Shown: positions 9,141 through 18,990, counted from the first letter of the stretch. The stretch: DNA of 64,000 nucleotides from Christensenellaceae bacterium Phil7 (GCA_001940845.1 MSGV01000001.1:206658-270657), one strand, 5' to 3'. The notes: generated by a model not told the origin, from the sequence alone. Numbers and translations are program-made.

Positions 9141-9169
9141 ATTATATGGAATTAACGAAATAATGTCAA
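9141..9169 (-). promoter_or_regulatory. Consensus sigma-A promoter of rny
   Basis: TTGACA (9164-9169), exactly 17 bases, TATAAT (9141-9146) on the - strand: a perfect consensus promoter. Its start point would be at about 9134, which decides the rny start codon downstream. Confidence 0.85.
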
Positions 9170-9328
9170 GTTAATAGCAGCATGACGGCAAGAAAAATAC
9201 CATATATTTGGTTCAGTTAAACGACTCAATTTCCTTATAAATATTCTTGCATCGAGAGATAAAACCATAGAGACAGGCATATATTTGAAGCTCATTTTCA
9301 GAATTCTTGCCATAAACCGCTGTCGGCA

Positions 9329-9847
9329 TTAAAATCTGCGATCCAATTTTATCGATCGAAGCAAGAGTTTTAATGCTTTGAACGCGGTTTGTTCTCTTAT
9401 TTCGTTTCTATTTCCATGAAAATTAAATTTACTTACGGAAAAGCCTGATTTGCATGCAATACAAATATAAACAAGCCCGGCTTCCCTGCCGAATTTATCA
9501 GCCCCGGGCCCAGCAAGTCCGGTTACTGCTATGGAATAATCTGCCCCGCTTATTTTAAGAGCACCCTGAGCCATTTCGGATGCTACATTAGGCGATACAG
9601 CCGTATCTCGTTCTATGAGGGCGGTATCAATGCCAAGCATATCGTGCTTGGCGCTATCCGAATATGTAACAAATCCATATTTGAACCATTGTGAGCAGCC
9701 TGGAATACTGACCAGATGGGATGATATCATACCTCCGGTCAGACTTTCTGCGGTGGTAACGGACATAGCCCGGTCCATTAAAAGAATGGAGAGCTCGCTT
9801 GCAGCTTTTGATATGGAATCCGTGAGTGAGCTCGATATTTTGTTCAT
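9329..9847 (-). CDS. cinA: CinA C-terminal domain protein (nicotinamide-nucleotide amidase type)
   Basis: A 172-residue protein equal to the C-terminal amidohydrolase half of CinA (PncC), which hydrolyses nicotinamide mononucleotide to nicotinate mononucleotide in NAD salvage. Family motifs are clear: TTAESLTGG near residue 34, then GFVTYSDSAKHDMLG and VTGLAGPG. The N-terminal MoaB-like ADP-ribose pyrophosphatase half (about 240 residues) of many Firmicutes CinA proteins is missing, so this is the stand-alone form. The ATG has AAAGGT upstream and lies 5 bases after pgsA, so the two are co-transcribed. Confidence 0.9.
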   Translation of the reverse strand: MNKISSSLTDSISKAASELSILLMDRAMSVTTAESLTGGMISSHLVSIPGCSQWFKYGFVTYSDSAKHDMLGIDTALIERDTAVSPNVASEMAQGALKISGADYSIAVTGLAGPGADKFGREAGLVYICIACKSGFSVSKFNFHGNRNEIREQTAFKALKLLLRSIKLDRRF

Positions 9848-9852
9848 TATGC

Positions 9853-10446
9853 TTACCTTTCAGAAAATAGTTCTTTAGCACCAAGGGTGTAGTCAATGCC
9901 GGACCAGATGGTCAAAAGCGCTGCAATGGACATGAGGACAAAGTCCAGAGGAACCGCAATCGCTTTGAAGAAGGGTCCGCATATCATTGTGACAAAGAGC
10001 GCAATAAATTGCACGGTGGTTTTTGCTTTGCCGATGGGTTTTGCGGCAATGACCATTCCCCTGCTCGCTGCGAGCTGACGAATTCCGCTGACAAAGAGCT
10101 CCCTTGCTATTATTACAAAAGTAAATATAGGCATGAGGGAATTTCCCCAGCTCATGACTTCGAATCGGCAAAGCATTATAAGTGCGGCGGAGGTCAATAG
10201 TTTATCCGCCGTAGGATCCATAAGTTTGCCAAAGTCAGTAACCAAACCACGAGCTCTGGCTAGTCTGCCATCGAGCGTATCCGTCACATATGCAAGCAGG
10301 AAAATCATTGCTGCGATGACATAGTTCCATTGCATTGTAATGCCCCGGTAGCTGCCTATCACCCAATCCGAAGGAAGGTAAAAGCATAGGATGAACAGCG
10401 GTATCATAAATATGCGCAGCATGGTGAGCTTATTGGGTAAATTCAT
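9853..10446 (-). CDS. pgsA: CDP-diacylglycerol--glycerol-3-phosphate 3-phosphatidyltransferase
   Basis: Makes phosphatidylglycerol phosphate, the committed step of anionic phospholipid synthesis, in the membrane. The 197-residue protein has the CDP-alcohol phosphotransferase signature D-x2-DG-x2-AR-x8-G-x3-D-x3-D (DTLDGRLARARG followed by DFGKLMDPTADK, about residues 61-83) and several transmembrane helices. Its ATG overlaps the rimO stop by four bases. The order rimO-pgsA-cinA is widely conserved in Firmicutes. Confidence 0.95.
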   Translation of the reverse strand: MNLPNKLTMLRIFMIPLFILCFYLPSDWVIGSYRGITMQWNYVIAAMIFLLAYVTDTLDGRLARARGLVTDFGKLMDPTADKLLTSAALIMLCRFEVMSWGNSLMPIFTFVIIARELFVSGIRQLAASRGMVIAAKPIGKAKTTVQFIALFVTMICGPFFKAIAVPLDFVLMSIAALLTIWSGIDYTLGAKELFSER

Positions 10447-11750
10447 TTTATAATTCGTCCTTTCAGATCGTATACACCGGCATCGGTGATCTCAACGGTA
10501 ACATAGTCTCCGGGATGCGGAAGATCGTTTTCAAGTTCAATGGCAATCAGCCCATCGACATCGGCGGCTTCGGCGTAGCTTCGGCCATAGGCGGTATTGC
10601 CATCTATGCTCTCTATCAGTACCTCACAATGGCTGCCAATGCGGTTTTGGTTGCTCTTGAGCGAGATGCGCTGCTGCATCCGCATTATAGCATCCAGCCG
10701 CTCTTCCTTTATGCGCTCATCGATTTGATTCTCCATTTCAGACGCAGGGGTATTATCCTCCGCCGAATAGGTGAATGCTCCTACGCGATCAAAGGGGTGG
10801 TTATGCATGAATTCCATCAGCTCATCAAAATCCTGCTCGGTCTCTCCTGGGAAGCCAAGCATTACGGTGGTGCGCAGAATGAAATCCGGTGCATTCTTCC
10901 TGATATAGTCGGTGATCTCTCGAATATGCTGTGCGCTGCCATGACGATTCATCGAATGAAGCATATTTTCCGAGATATGCTGTATGGGCATGTCGATGTA
11001 ATTGCAGATCTTCGGATTGGCTTGCATCGTATCGATAAGCTCTTCTGTCACAGTATTGGGATAGGTGTAGAGCAGCCTGATCCAGTGGAGCTTTTCAATT
11101 TTCGCAAGTTCATTCAGAAGCTGAACGAGCCTTGGTTCACCGTAAAGATCTATGCCATAGGCAGAAGTATCCTGCGCAATGACTGTGAGTTCGGTAACTC
11201 CGCCACCCGCAAGGGTCTTAGCTTCATCCAAAAGCGTTTCTATCGGAACGCTGATCCTGCTGCCTCTGATGAGCGGTATTGCACAGTAGGTGCAGCGATT
11301 ATCGCAGCCATCAGCTATGCGAAGGTACGCGCGATAGCCGGGGGTGGTGAGCATACGGTGAGATAAGTTGCCGCAGCCGGTAAGTTCAAATCTGTTTGCA
11401 AGCTCGTGCGCAAATGCGGGATAATTCTTAACGCCCCAAAACATATCCACTTCAGGAAGCTCCTCGCGAAGCTCTTTTGGATAACGTTGGCTCAGGCAGC
11501 CGGTCACGACAAGAAAGCGGCAATGTCCATGCTTTTTATATTCCGCCATTTCAATAATGGTATCGATGGAATCCTGCTTTGCGGAGTCGATGAAGCCGCA
11601 GGTATTGACTATGATGATATCCGCAGCAGCAGCATCTGAAACGATTGTAAAACCATAGTTAGAGAGCTCACCAAGCATAATCTCGGTATCGACCGTGTTC
11701 TTTGAGCAGCCCAGAGAGACCGCTCCAATTTTAAGAGAAGTAGTATTCAT
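10443..11750 (-). CDS. rimO: Ribosomal protein S12 methylthiotransferase
   Basis: Radical-SAM enzyme adding a methylthio group to an Asp of ribosomal protein S12. The 435-residue protein has the UPF0004 domain (GCSKNTVDTE, NTCGF and a third Cys in VVTGCLSQ for one 4Fe-4S cluster), the radical-SAM motif CDNRCTYC at about residues 149-156, and a C-terminal TRAM domain. The ATG has AAAGGAAA upstream. The gene lies 40 bases after ftsK and overlaps pgsA, in one operon. Confidence 0.95.
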   Translation of the reverse strand: MNTTSLKIGAVSLGCSKNTVDTEIMLGELSNYGFTIVSDAAAADIIIVNTCGFIDSAKQDSIDTIIEMAEYKKHGHCRFLVVTGCLSQRYPKELREELPEVDMFWGVKNYPAFAHELANRFELTGCGNLSHRMLTTPGYRAYLRIADGCDNRCTYCAIPLIRGSRISVPIETLLDEAKTLAGGGVTELTVIAQDTSAYGIDLYGEPRLVQLLNELAKIEKLHWIRLLYTYPNTVTEELIDTMQANPKICNYIDMPIQHISENMLHSMNRHGSAQHIREITDYIRKNAPDFILRTTVMLGFPGETEQDFDELMEFMHNHPFDRVGAFTYSAEDNTPASEMENQIDERIKEERLDAIMRMQQRISLKSNQNRIGSHCEVLIESIDGNTAYGRSYAEAADVDGLIAIELENDLPHPGDYVTVEITDAGVYDLKGRIIK

Positions 11751-11790
11751 AATTTCCTTTCAAGTTTACTAAGACTGTTGGAGGATGCGA

Positions 11791-14700
11791 TCAGGCTTTA
11801 AGCGGCCGGTCATCGCCAAAGATCTCCTGGTACGCTGATGCGGTTATCAGCACGTTTCGGGGCTTTGCACCGTCAGCAGGCCCAACATAGCCCTTTTGCT
11901 CCATTATGTCCATAAGCCTTGAAGCTTTGGCATATCCCACACGGAGCCTGCGCTGGAGAAGCGAAGTGGATGCTTTTCCGCTTTCGATAACGACCCGTAC
12001 CGCATCGGGCAGCTCCTCATCCTCCTGCATATCGTTTCTCGCTTCGCCCACGCCCGGAATGGCGTTGAGCTCCTTTATCATATCCTGATCCTGTTCAGCA
12101 ATGGGCTGTTCACTTCCGGCGAAGAAGCTCATCACGCTTTCTACCTCCGTATCGGTAACGAGAGATCCCTGAATACGTATGGGCTTTGCAGAACCATCCG
12201 GGGCAAATATCATATCACCCTTTCCAAGGAGGGTCTCTGCCCCGCCGGTATCGAGAATGACCTTAGAATCGGTATAGCTCGCGACCGCGAACGCAATCTT
12301 TGAGGGAAGATTTGCTTTGATTGTACCCGTTATGACATCCACTGAGGGGCGTTGAGTGGCAACGATCAAGTGTATGCCGCATGCTCTGCCGAGCTGCGAA
12401 ATACGGAGGATACTTTCTTCGACATCCTTAGGAGCGACCAGCATGAGATCGGAAAGCTCATCGATTATGATGACCAGCCGGGGCCAGCGATCGTCCTCAT
12501 TGGCTTGCAGTTCATTATAGCGGTCGATCCCGCGAACTCCAAGGCTGCCCATCTCCTGATAGCGCTTATCCATCTCCTTTGTTGCCCACCTCAATGCCCC
12601 GGCGGCTCTGTTTTTATCGGTAACTACAGGGCAAAATAGATGCGGAAGCGGCGCATACATCTTAAATTCGACCACCTTTGGATCGATTAGGATCATTCGA
12701 ACTTCCTTTGGAGAGGAGCGGTATGCAATGCTCAATATTATGCTGTTGATGCAGACTGATTTACCCGTGCCTGTGCGTCCGGCGACAAGCATATGGGGCA
12801 TAGCTGCGAGATCTGCGGTGACAACATTGCCGGTTATATCCTTGCCGAGTGCAAAGATAAGAGGGGATTTTGCATTGCGGAATTCGCTGCTTTCCAGTAC
12901 TTCGCGCAGCAGCACCTTGGCCGGTTTGCCATTGGGGATCTCGATGCCGATGGTGGTCTTTCCGGGAATGGGAGCCTCTATACGCACGGGCGCAGCGGCC
13001 AGAGCAACGCCCAGATCATCCTTGAGTACTGTGACCTTATTGACCCTGATGCCCTGTGCGAGCTGGATTTCAAAGCGAATGACGCGAGGACCTTCGCAGA
13101 TGCTTATGAGCTTCGCACTGACGCCAAAGCTGGCAAGCGCATCCATGAGTGCCTTTGCTTTTGTGCCGGCAGAGCTGTTTGCAATATGTTCTGAGGCTTC
13201 GGGCTTTTTCAGCAGTGTTAGCGGAGGACGGCGATATTCGCGCAGCTCAGGTGGAATCTCCTGCGAGATCGTGTTGGTTGGTTTCGATACTGCCGGCTCG
13301 CTTTGCACTTCACCGGTTTCTGAATCGATAACGATGCTTTCCGGATCCTCGGTATTGGTAACGACGATTTCGGATTCGCCGGTATCGTTGATAGTATCAT
13401 CAGCAGAATCAGTACTTTCTGTCTCCAAGATGAATGACGGTTCATCATCGGCGATAATCGGTTCGTCGGCTTGTCCGGCGAAATCGTCCTGTATGATTGG
13501 TTCTGCGGAAACGAGATCTTCTGCTGCCGATTCTGAAGTTTTATCATTTGCAGCAGGCATGTCAGAATCAAGAGCCCCGAATTCAACGGGTGCGTAGTTG
13601 TGTATGCGGCTGCGCTTGGGAACAAAGCTTTCACCAATCTTTAGATCATCCGTATTTTTGCTTCCGCTGCGTTTCCTGCTGCGGTTTAGATCGCCGCTGC
13701 GAGGAAAGAGCGTCAGATCATCCGCTGCGGTACTTCCACGATCGCTGCGCCGGAAGGAGCGTTTTCGCTGATCGATATCGGGAGTTATGGTCAGATCCTC
13801 CGGATTGCAGCTTTGAACCGTCCGAGAGCGCCTTGCGGGATTCTCATCCGTTATTGCGGCGGAATTGGTACGTTTTCGTGAGCGGTATGTGCCCTCATTG
13901 GGTTGGGGGCTCACCTCTTCAGCCTCAGCTTCATCCCCCGTTTGGACGGTCGGTTGATAATCTCCGGCTGTAAGCGGTTTTCCGGAATGCGCAATAAAGC
14001 CATCGTTCGCTTCATCATCAATAGAAGGATATCTGTCGCGTCTGCGGATCGAGCTTTCATAGTTTCGCTTTTCGGATAGGCTTTCGCGGAAACCATTGAA
14101 GGAAAAGCCGGTGATAATGAGCAGCGTTACAATGATAATTCCAGTCAGAAGCACTATGCTTCCCGTGCTGCCAAGTATTGCAGTCAGTGCTCGAGCAAAG
14201 ATCGCGGCGACCGCACCTCCGCCGACGCCATGCGTGCCGCTGGAATATGAGAGAGAAATAAATTTGAAGTATTTCTGTGAAAGTGATTCACTCATGGCGG
14301 ATATATGGGTGATCATCAGGATGGAAAAGAGGATGATAACGATACCCGCGATGGCTGCAGACTCCATCCTTTTTTCGTTTGCAGCTATCAGATAGATGCC
14401 TGCACCCGCAAGGAGTATGGGCAAAGTATAGGCAGCAATTCCAAACAGTCCAAGGAAAAGAGGCGCAATCCATTTCAGCCAGCCATCGGTACCGCCATAT
14501 ATGAAAATTCCGAGTATAATTGCAGCAACCAGCATACAGATGCCGGCGATATCTCGCCTATTGGATAGTTTCTTATCGGCTTCTATGTTCATTGCCGTCT
14601 GCTTTGCACTGCGGGAGGAGCTGGTATTCCCCTTGCCGTTGCCGGAAGAGGATTTGGAGCTTTTCTGCGAGGAAGGACGGGAAGTCCTGTTCGATGCGGG

Positions 14701-14865
14701 GCCGGAATTTCCCTTAGAAGAGGAACCGGAGCCTCTGCCCGGAGCAGAAGCGGTTCTTCTACCGGTTGAGGAATTTGTTCTTTTTGAGGGCGAGGATTGA
14801 TTATTCCTTCCCTGGGCAGCCTGTCCGGCTCGACTCCTGCCATTTGAATTGCTGCTTGCTGCCAT
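11791..14865 (-). CDS. ftsK: DNA translocase FtsK/SpoIIIE
   Basis: Septal DNA pump that moves chromosome ends (or the forespore chromosome) across the closing division site. The 1,024-residue protein has a very basic Ser/Gly-rich N-terminus, four transmembrane helices (about 110-260), a long low-complexity acidic linker, and the RecA-like motor with Walker A GRTGTGKS and Walker B LVIIIDELSD, then a C-terminal winged-helix gamma domain (LLQRRLRVGYAKASRLMD). I chose the ATG at 14865, preceded by GAAAGG; a TTG ten codons upstream has no ribosome site. A TTGGGC-16-TATAAT promoter candidate (TATAAT at 14885-14890) would give a very short leader. Confidence 0.95.
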   Translation of the reverse strand: MAASSNSNGRSRAGQAAQGRNNQSSPSKRTNSSTGRRTASAPGRGSGSSSKGNSGPASNRTSRPSSQKSSKSSSGNGKGNTSSSRSAKQTAMNIEADKKLSNRRDIAGICMLVAAIILGIFIYGGTDGWLKWIAPLFLGLFGIAAYTLPILLAGAGIYLIAANEKRMESAAIAGIVIILFSILMITHISAMSESLSQKYFKFISLSYSSGTHGVGGGAVAAIFARALTAILGSTGSIVLLTGIIIVTLLIITGFSFNGFRESLSEKRNYESSIRRRDRYPSIDDEANDGFIAHSGKPLTAGDYQPTVQTGDEAEAEEVSPQPNEGTYRSRKRTNSAAITDENPARRSRTVQSCNPEDLTITPDIDQRKRSFRRSDRGSTAADDLTLFPRSGDLNRSRKRSGSKNTDDLKIGESFVPKRSRIHNYAPVEFGALDSDMPAANDKTSESAAEDLVSAEPIIQDDFAGQADEPIIADDEPSFILETESTDSADDTINDTGESEIVVTNTEDPESIVIDSETGEVQSEPAVSKPTNTISQEIPPELREYRRPPLTLLKKPEASEHIANSSAGTKAKALMDALASFGVSAKLISICEGPRVIRFEIQLAQGIRVNKVTVLKDDLGVALAAAPVRIEAPIPGKTTIGIEIPNGKPAKVLLREVLESSEFRNAKSPLIFALGKDITGNVVTADLAAMPHMLVAGRTGTGKSVCINSIILSIAYRSSPKEVRMILIDPKVVEFKMYAPLPHLFCPVVTDKNRAAGALRWATKEMDKRYQEMGSLGVRGIDRYNELQANEDDRWPRLVIIIDELSDLMLVAPKDVEESILRISQLGRACGIHLIVATQRPSVDVITGTIKANLPSKIAFAVASYTDSKVILDTGGAETLLGKGDMIFAPDGSAKPIRIQGSLVTDTEVESVMSFFAGSEQPIAEQDQDMIKELNAIPGVGEARNDMQEDEELPDAVRVVIESGKASTSLLQRRLRVGYAKASRLMDIMEQKGYVGPADGAKPRNVLITASAYQEIFGDDRPLKA

Positions 14866-15182
14866 ATAATTTAAACCTTTCAAGATTATACGCAATACGG
14901 AGCAAAGCCCAAGCGTAAGGACATTTCAAACCCAATATGCTTTGAATCGGCTATGCTTATCCAATCTGCATTATACATGATAATGGAGGAAATGAAAAGA
15001 GAAAGTTTGGGAGGATTTTGCAAAAATGGAATGCCTGCACTCGGCAGGCATTTGGAAAAAGGATGAGAGTCCGTTCCGTTATTATGTATATTGAGATTTG
15101 CCGGTTATTGCCTCCAGAGATGCTGTTCCGGACAATATAATGTTTGATGCATTATAAATATGAACTGCACATGTGCTTAAAA
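14866..15182. other. Intergenic region between the LemA-like gene and ftsK
   Basis: Holds a terminator for the LemA-like gene (15030-15052) and the possible ftsK promoter (about 14885-14912). I see no gene in the remaining sequence. Confidence 0.5.
15030..15052 (-). terminator. Terminator downstream of the LemA-like operon
   Basis: A 9-bp perfect stem (AATGCCTGC / GCAGGCATT) with a 5-base loop is followed on the - strand by CCATTTTTGC. Confidence 0.65.
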
Positions 15183-15944
15183 TTAGGCGTCACCTCCGAA
15201 ATAACCCATGGTTGCATCCGCACGCGCTTTAGCGGATACTAAGAAGCCCGTCATTGTAGTATAGTGATTCTGTGCGGCAACGAGCCGATTGATGGGCCAA
15301 TTGAATATCTCTATATTCCAACGATGCACCAGGTCATTAGCGCGTGCGCGTGCCGCCGTAATATTGCGCGTGGCAGAAGCAACCTGCTGCATTACTGCCG
15401 ATATATCGGCATGGGCTCGTAATTCAGGATACCTTTCAAGTGCGATATTTATGTTTCGAGCAAGCCTATCAACTTTTTGAGCATAATCATTTATTGCATC
15501 TGCAGATGCAGATCCTTTTGCAAGCCCACTGCGCGCAGCAGCAATATCGATAAAGTCCTTATCAAGGTTTATCGAAGAGCCAAGAACATCGATCAAGGTT
15601 TTGCTGCCCAATAATTCTGCTTTGTGCTCGATATAGATTTCATATTCGGCAGATGCATCATTTATTGCTGCTGATAGCTGCTTAAAATATGAATCTGCCT
15701 TAACCTTTTTTACCTGAAAAATGATTCCGGGGATCGTTCCGATGAGCAGAAATGCTATAAAAACAACATAATGGGTTTTGAGTGCCAGACACAGCGCAGC
15801 CGGAATTACGCCTGTCAGCCAAAGAAGCGGCATAAGAATGCGAGTGCCAAGGCCAACGGTCACGGGTATCGTCGCTTCGGTAGCCACGAAGTCCGCGCCC
15901 TCCTGGCGGTGTACGGGGTTTAGTCGATCGAGTGGATTAGCCAT
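15183..15944 (-). CDS. LemA-like membrane protein
   Basis: A 253-residue protein with two adjacent hydrophobic helices near residues 30-78, followed by a long helical cytoplasmic or extracytoplasmic part. The second half fits the LemA pattern: ERYPELRAHADISAVMQQ, then a TRNITAARARANDLVHRWN segment and a short WPINRL stretch in place of the usual FPxxxIA. LemA proteins are four-helix-bundle membrane proteins of unknown function. AGGAGG precedes the ATG. It is last in a three-gene - strand cluster with two membrane proteins, 57 bases after its neighbour. Confidence 0.8.
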   Translation of the reverse strand: MANPLDRLNPVHRQEGADFVATEATIPVTVGLGTRILMPLLWLTGVIPAALCLALKTHYVVFIAFLLIGTIPGIIFQVKKVKADSYFKQLSAAINDASAEYEIYIEHKAELLGSKTLIDVLGSSINLDKDFIDIAAARSGLAKGSASADAINDYAQKVDRLARNINIALERYPELRAHADISAVMQQVASATRNITAARARANDLVHRWNIEIFNWPINRLVAAQNHYTTMTGFLVSAKARADATMGYFGGDA

Positions 15945-16001
15945 AATGTTTCCTCCTGTTTTTTATCAATAACATCGATCCTTAGACCAATGCATTTGTC
16001 C

Positions 16002-17846
16002 TCACTTGAATATATCGTCCATTCTTTCGTTCGGGTTGAACAGTCCGGCGAATATCCCGTTTAAATAGGCATGGTGTCCGTTTACGCTGTCGGAATAACG
16101 AATAAGGTCCTCATGACTAAAGGTCATCCTTGAAAAATCAGCATCGGTGATATTCAATTCACGCATCTCTATCTGTTTTTTCTGCCATATCGGTATGTAT
16201 TCATTCCAATATACGGGCACATCATGATAGTAGCCATCGCCTCCGAAAACCGAAACATAGGTGCAGCGCTCCACCGCCTCATATGAATGCGCCGTGATCT
16301 CAAATACATCTGCTTTGCCTTCTGAGCTTATTCGGCGTGAGTTCAAAATGACATCGGTACTGGTGGAGTTATGCTTGAATACCGAGGCTCCTATAGCATT
16401 AGCCAGTACCTCCGCTTCCATTGCGGTGCAGTTGCCCTCTGCTGTTTTTGTCATTGTCCCTGGATTTGGATTTGCATTCAATTGTGATTGATACGCCTCG
16501 ATCGCAAGGATGGGAGCTATTTCAAAAAAGAAATCTCTAAAGTATGCGGTATTGAACGCCATAAACTTATTATGGGCATCATCAATATCGTGGCTCCAAT
16601 AGCGATCAGGAGCAGTGTTTATATCCCAATTAGCTGAGTGCTCTGCCGCAATAAAATTGAGCATTCCCTTTTTGCAGAAATTGAAATTATCCCCGAACGG
16701 CGCTGCCTTTTTCATTAAGCTAAGCATATTCTGCTGCGAGAGCGGGGTGAATAAAACCCGGAATTCCACCTCGTTATCCCTATCGTATGCGTTGAATAAT
16801 GCATCGAATTCATCGTTTCCCAGCGGCGTGAATTTGCCATCTCCCTTGCTCATGGACTTAACAGCCATTTTATTTATCTTCTTTACTGTGGATTTGACGT
16901 GCTTGGCAAGCTGCTTTTCGGTCATTATCTCAGCATGCGTCATATCATGGGTAAAGTTCAGATTTGGAGCGACTTCGCTGCAATAAGTCATCAGAGTTTC
17001 GTACTGGTAATAGGGCTTTGGCTTGGTTACCTGCGCAGTAAGCGTTTCATACCGATCAACCTTAATTTCATTTCCTTCGGAATCGGTCACATATTCCTTC
17101 CAATGTATCTCCAGCTCGCCATAGTAGGTCTCCTCGCCCATAAAACGATTCTTATCGCGCTGAATAATGAAGGGACTTCCGCCAATCTCCCCGGAGATAA
17201 TGCCCACGGTGGAATACTCCGGATCGTTTTCGCGATCAAAATACCCATATCTTTCGCGCATATCCATAAGCCTGTCGACCCCAAGATTTCTATCCACCTT
17301 TACAAGCGGGATGGTTTTGAGTATAAGCTGGCGCGGCATGTCGCTATCGAAAAGCGCATTGAGGGGGGCCATTTGTTCGCAAGCCCTCGTGAATAGTTCG
17401 TCTGCGCGTTTGGAATGCTCATCGCGAAGTGAGTCGCTGTTTTTTATCTTTGGATTGAGCACTCTTATCCAGATCAGTACCATTCCGATAGCGATAAGAC
17501 CGCCTGCGACTGAGATCAAATAATTATTAATATGTATGCTGCGGGCGATCGAGCTCGGATAATGCTTGCTGTAAATTCCAAAAACAGCTATCAGCAAGCC
17601 AACTATGGCAACGATTATTACAAAGACACGAATGCTGCGAAGCTTGGCAATATGCTTATCGAGATTCGCGATCTTTTCTTTTTCAAGATTGAATTCCGCT
17701 ACCGTTTGATGGTTTTCTTCGACATTTATCCCGGATTCCTGCACAAGTGAGTTGAATAGATCCCCGATATAAACCTCGTGTCGGTTCTTCAGCGTGTCAT
17801 TATATGCAAGCGACGGCTGGAGCAGCTCTTCTGCTAGTGATTGCAT
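16002..17846 (-). CDS. Large membrane protein of unknown function, LemA partner
   Basis: A 614-residue protein I do not recognise. After an N-terminal helical domain (about 80 residues) there are two transmembrane helices (about 78-98 and 118-140), and a large soluble remainder with aromatic and acidic character. LemA genes commonly sit beside membrane proteins of the DUF3137 type; the segment GEIGGSPFIIQRDK followed by EETYYGELEIHWKEY resembles that layout, but I cannot confirm homology. I chose the ATG at 17846 because CTGGAGGT lies 6 bases upstream; the open frame extends 30 codons further without a ribosome site. Confidence 0.75.
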   Translation of the reverse strand: MQSLAEELLQPSLAYNDTLKNRHEVYIGDLFNSLVQESGINVEENHQTVAEFNLEKEKIANLDKHIAKLRSIRVFVIIVAIVGLLIAVFGIYSKHYPSSIARSIHINNYLISVAGGLIAIGMVLIWIRVLNPKIKNSDSLRDEHSKRADELFTRACEQMAPLNALFDSDMPRQLILKTIPLVKVDRNLGVDRLMDMRERYGYFDRENDPEYSTVGIISGEIGGSPFIIQRDKNRFMGEETYYGELEIHWKEYVTDSEGNEIKVDRYETLTAQVTKPKPYYQYETLMTYCSEVAPNLNFTHDMTHAEIMTEKQLAKHVKSTVKKINKMAVKSMSKGDGKFTPLGNDEFDALFNAYDRDNEVEFRVLFTPLSQQNMLSLMKKAAPFGDNFNFCKKGMLNFIAAEHSANWDINTAPDRYWSHDIDDAHNKFMAFNTAYFRDFFFEIAPILAIEAYQSQLNANPNPGTMTKTAEGNCTAMEAEVLANAIGASVFKHNSTSTDVILNSRRISSEGKADVFEITAHSYEAVERCTYVSVFGGDGYYHDVPVYWNEYIPIWQKKQIEMRELNITDADFSRMTFSHEDLIRYSDSVNGHHAYLNGIFAGLFNPNERMDDIFK

Positions 17847-17956
17847 TTTTACCTCCAGAATGTTATTTTGCTGTGATAGCAGGATAGCCAATTGAACCTG
17901 ACGGCAATTGGCTATCCCGCAACAAAGGACAATCAATGGATGCTGGCAATAATCAT

Positions 17957-18316
17957 TTACCTATTTTTTATAATGAAGATAAGCGCCTTCACACCGATAA
18001 TGATTAATTGTATCATGGCAATAATACAATCAATAAAAATCATAAATATTCCAATAAAGATTCCAAAGAAGGATAGAGATGCAAGCAGGTTTCTGAACGT
18101 CTTTGCAAGTAGGGTAAAATACAGCTTTGGTTCGATCACAAAGCCATATATTTCAAAGAATACGAATGGCATACCGACTAGCATAATTAACAAAAGCTGC
18201 ACCACATCTATGCCCTCGCTGATGAAGTTTATCATCATAAAGATTAAAGCAGCAAGCGTAATGCATGCGGCAATTATCAGGCGAGTTAGGAGCTGTTTTC
18301 TTGTTTTTCCATTCAT
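17957..18316 (-). CDS. Small four-helix membrane protein
   Basis: A 119-residue, almost entirely hydrophobic protein with about four transmembrane helices (14-34, 38-60, 77-97, 97-115) and basic termini. GAGGTGATAA precedes the ATG. No family is recognised. It is the first gene of the LemA-type cluster, 110 bases before the large membrane protein, and may form a complex with it. Confidence 0.65.
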   Translation of the reverse strand: MNGKTRKQLLTRLIIAACITLAALIFMMINFISEGIDVVQLLLIMLVGMPFVFFEIYGFVIEPKLYFTLLAKTFRNLLASLSFFGIFIGIFMIFIDCIIAMIQLIIIGVKALIFIIKNR

Positions 18317-18535
18317 AATTTATCACCTCGAAACACAAAATCATACTAAAAAATTAGTACAAACACATAATAACATAAAAATCTTCCTATTGCAACCGCT
18401 TTTGGACAAAATTTTGATATAATTTTTTGAAACGAATGCTTGGAAAGACTTTGAAATATAAGTAACCAATGCTTTGAATGCAGAAACCCTGGCTATATAC
18501 CGGAGCATTCTTTTGGAGAGAGGAATGGTGATGTT

Positions 18536-18817
18536 TTGAATAGGATACGTGAATTGAGGGAGGATCGAGACCTGCGGCAGATCGATGTTGCGAAAGCGAC
18601 GGGGATAGACCAGAAGACGCTGTCGAACTATGAAACGGGAAAGACCAATCCGGATAGTCTTGCTGTTATTCGCCTTGCTGATTTTTTCAATGTTACGACT
18701 GATTATCTGCTTGGGCGCACCGTAAGAAACCTGACGGACAAGGAAAGCATAATTGAAGCACTGGATGATATTGAGAAGAGCATAAGGGAGATACAGCGGC
18801 AATTAAAAAATGGATGA
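18536..18817 (+). CDS. Xre-family transcriptional regulator
   Basis: A 93-residue protein with an N-terminal Cro/CI helix-turn-helix (IDVAKATGIDQKTLSNYETG, about residues 19-38), the usual NPDSLAVIRLADFFNVTTDYLLG second half, and a short C-terminal coiled coil. It starts with TTG at 18536; GAGAGG lies 12 bases upstream, which makes the start a little uncertain. It stands alone, divergent from the LemA-type cluster, so it may regulate that cluster. Confidence 0.85.
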   Translation: MNRIRELREDRDLRQIDVAKATGIDQKTLSNYETGKTNPDSLAVIRLADFFNVTTDYLLGRTVRNLTDKESIIEALDDIEKSIREIQRQLKNG

Positions 18818-18990
18818 TAGATCAATGAAGGCCATATAAGGCTCCGAATTCAGAGATAATTGTGATACCTATTTATCGGCAAATGCATAGATGCTCTATT
18901 CCTATCAATTCCGAGCGGCACTGGAGATAATTCACCAATGCCGCTTTAATTTACGCAATATTCGCTTTAGGCGTATTCAGAAATATTTTA

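Noticed and set aside
13218..14843. Long frames inside ftsK on both strands
   Set aside because: They are shadows of the repetitive Ser/Asp-rich linker of ftsK, without ribosome sites or recognisable domains.
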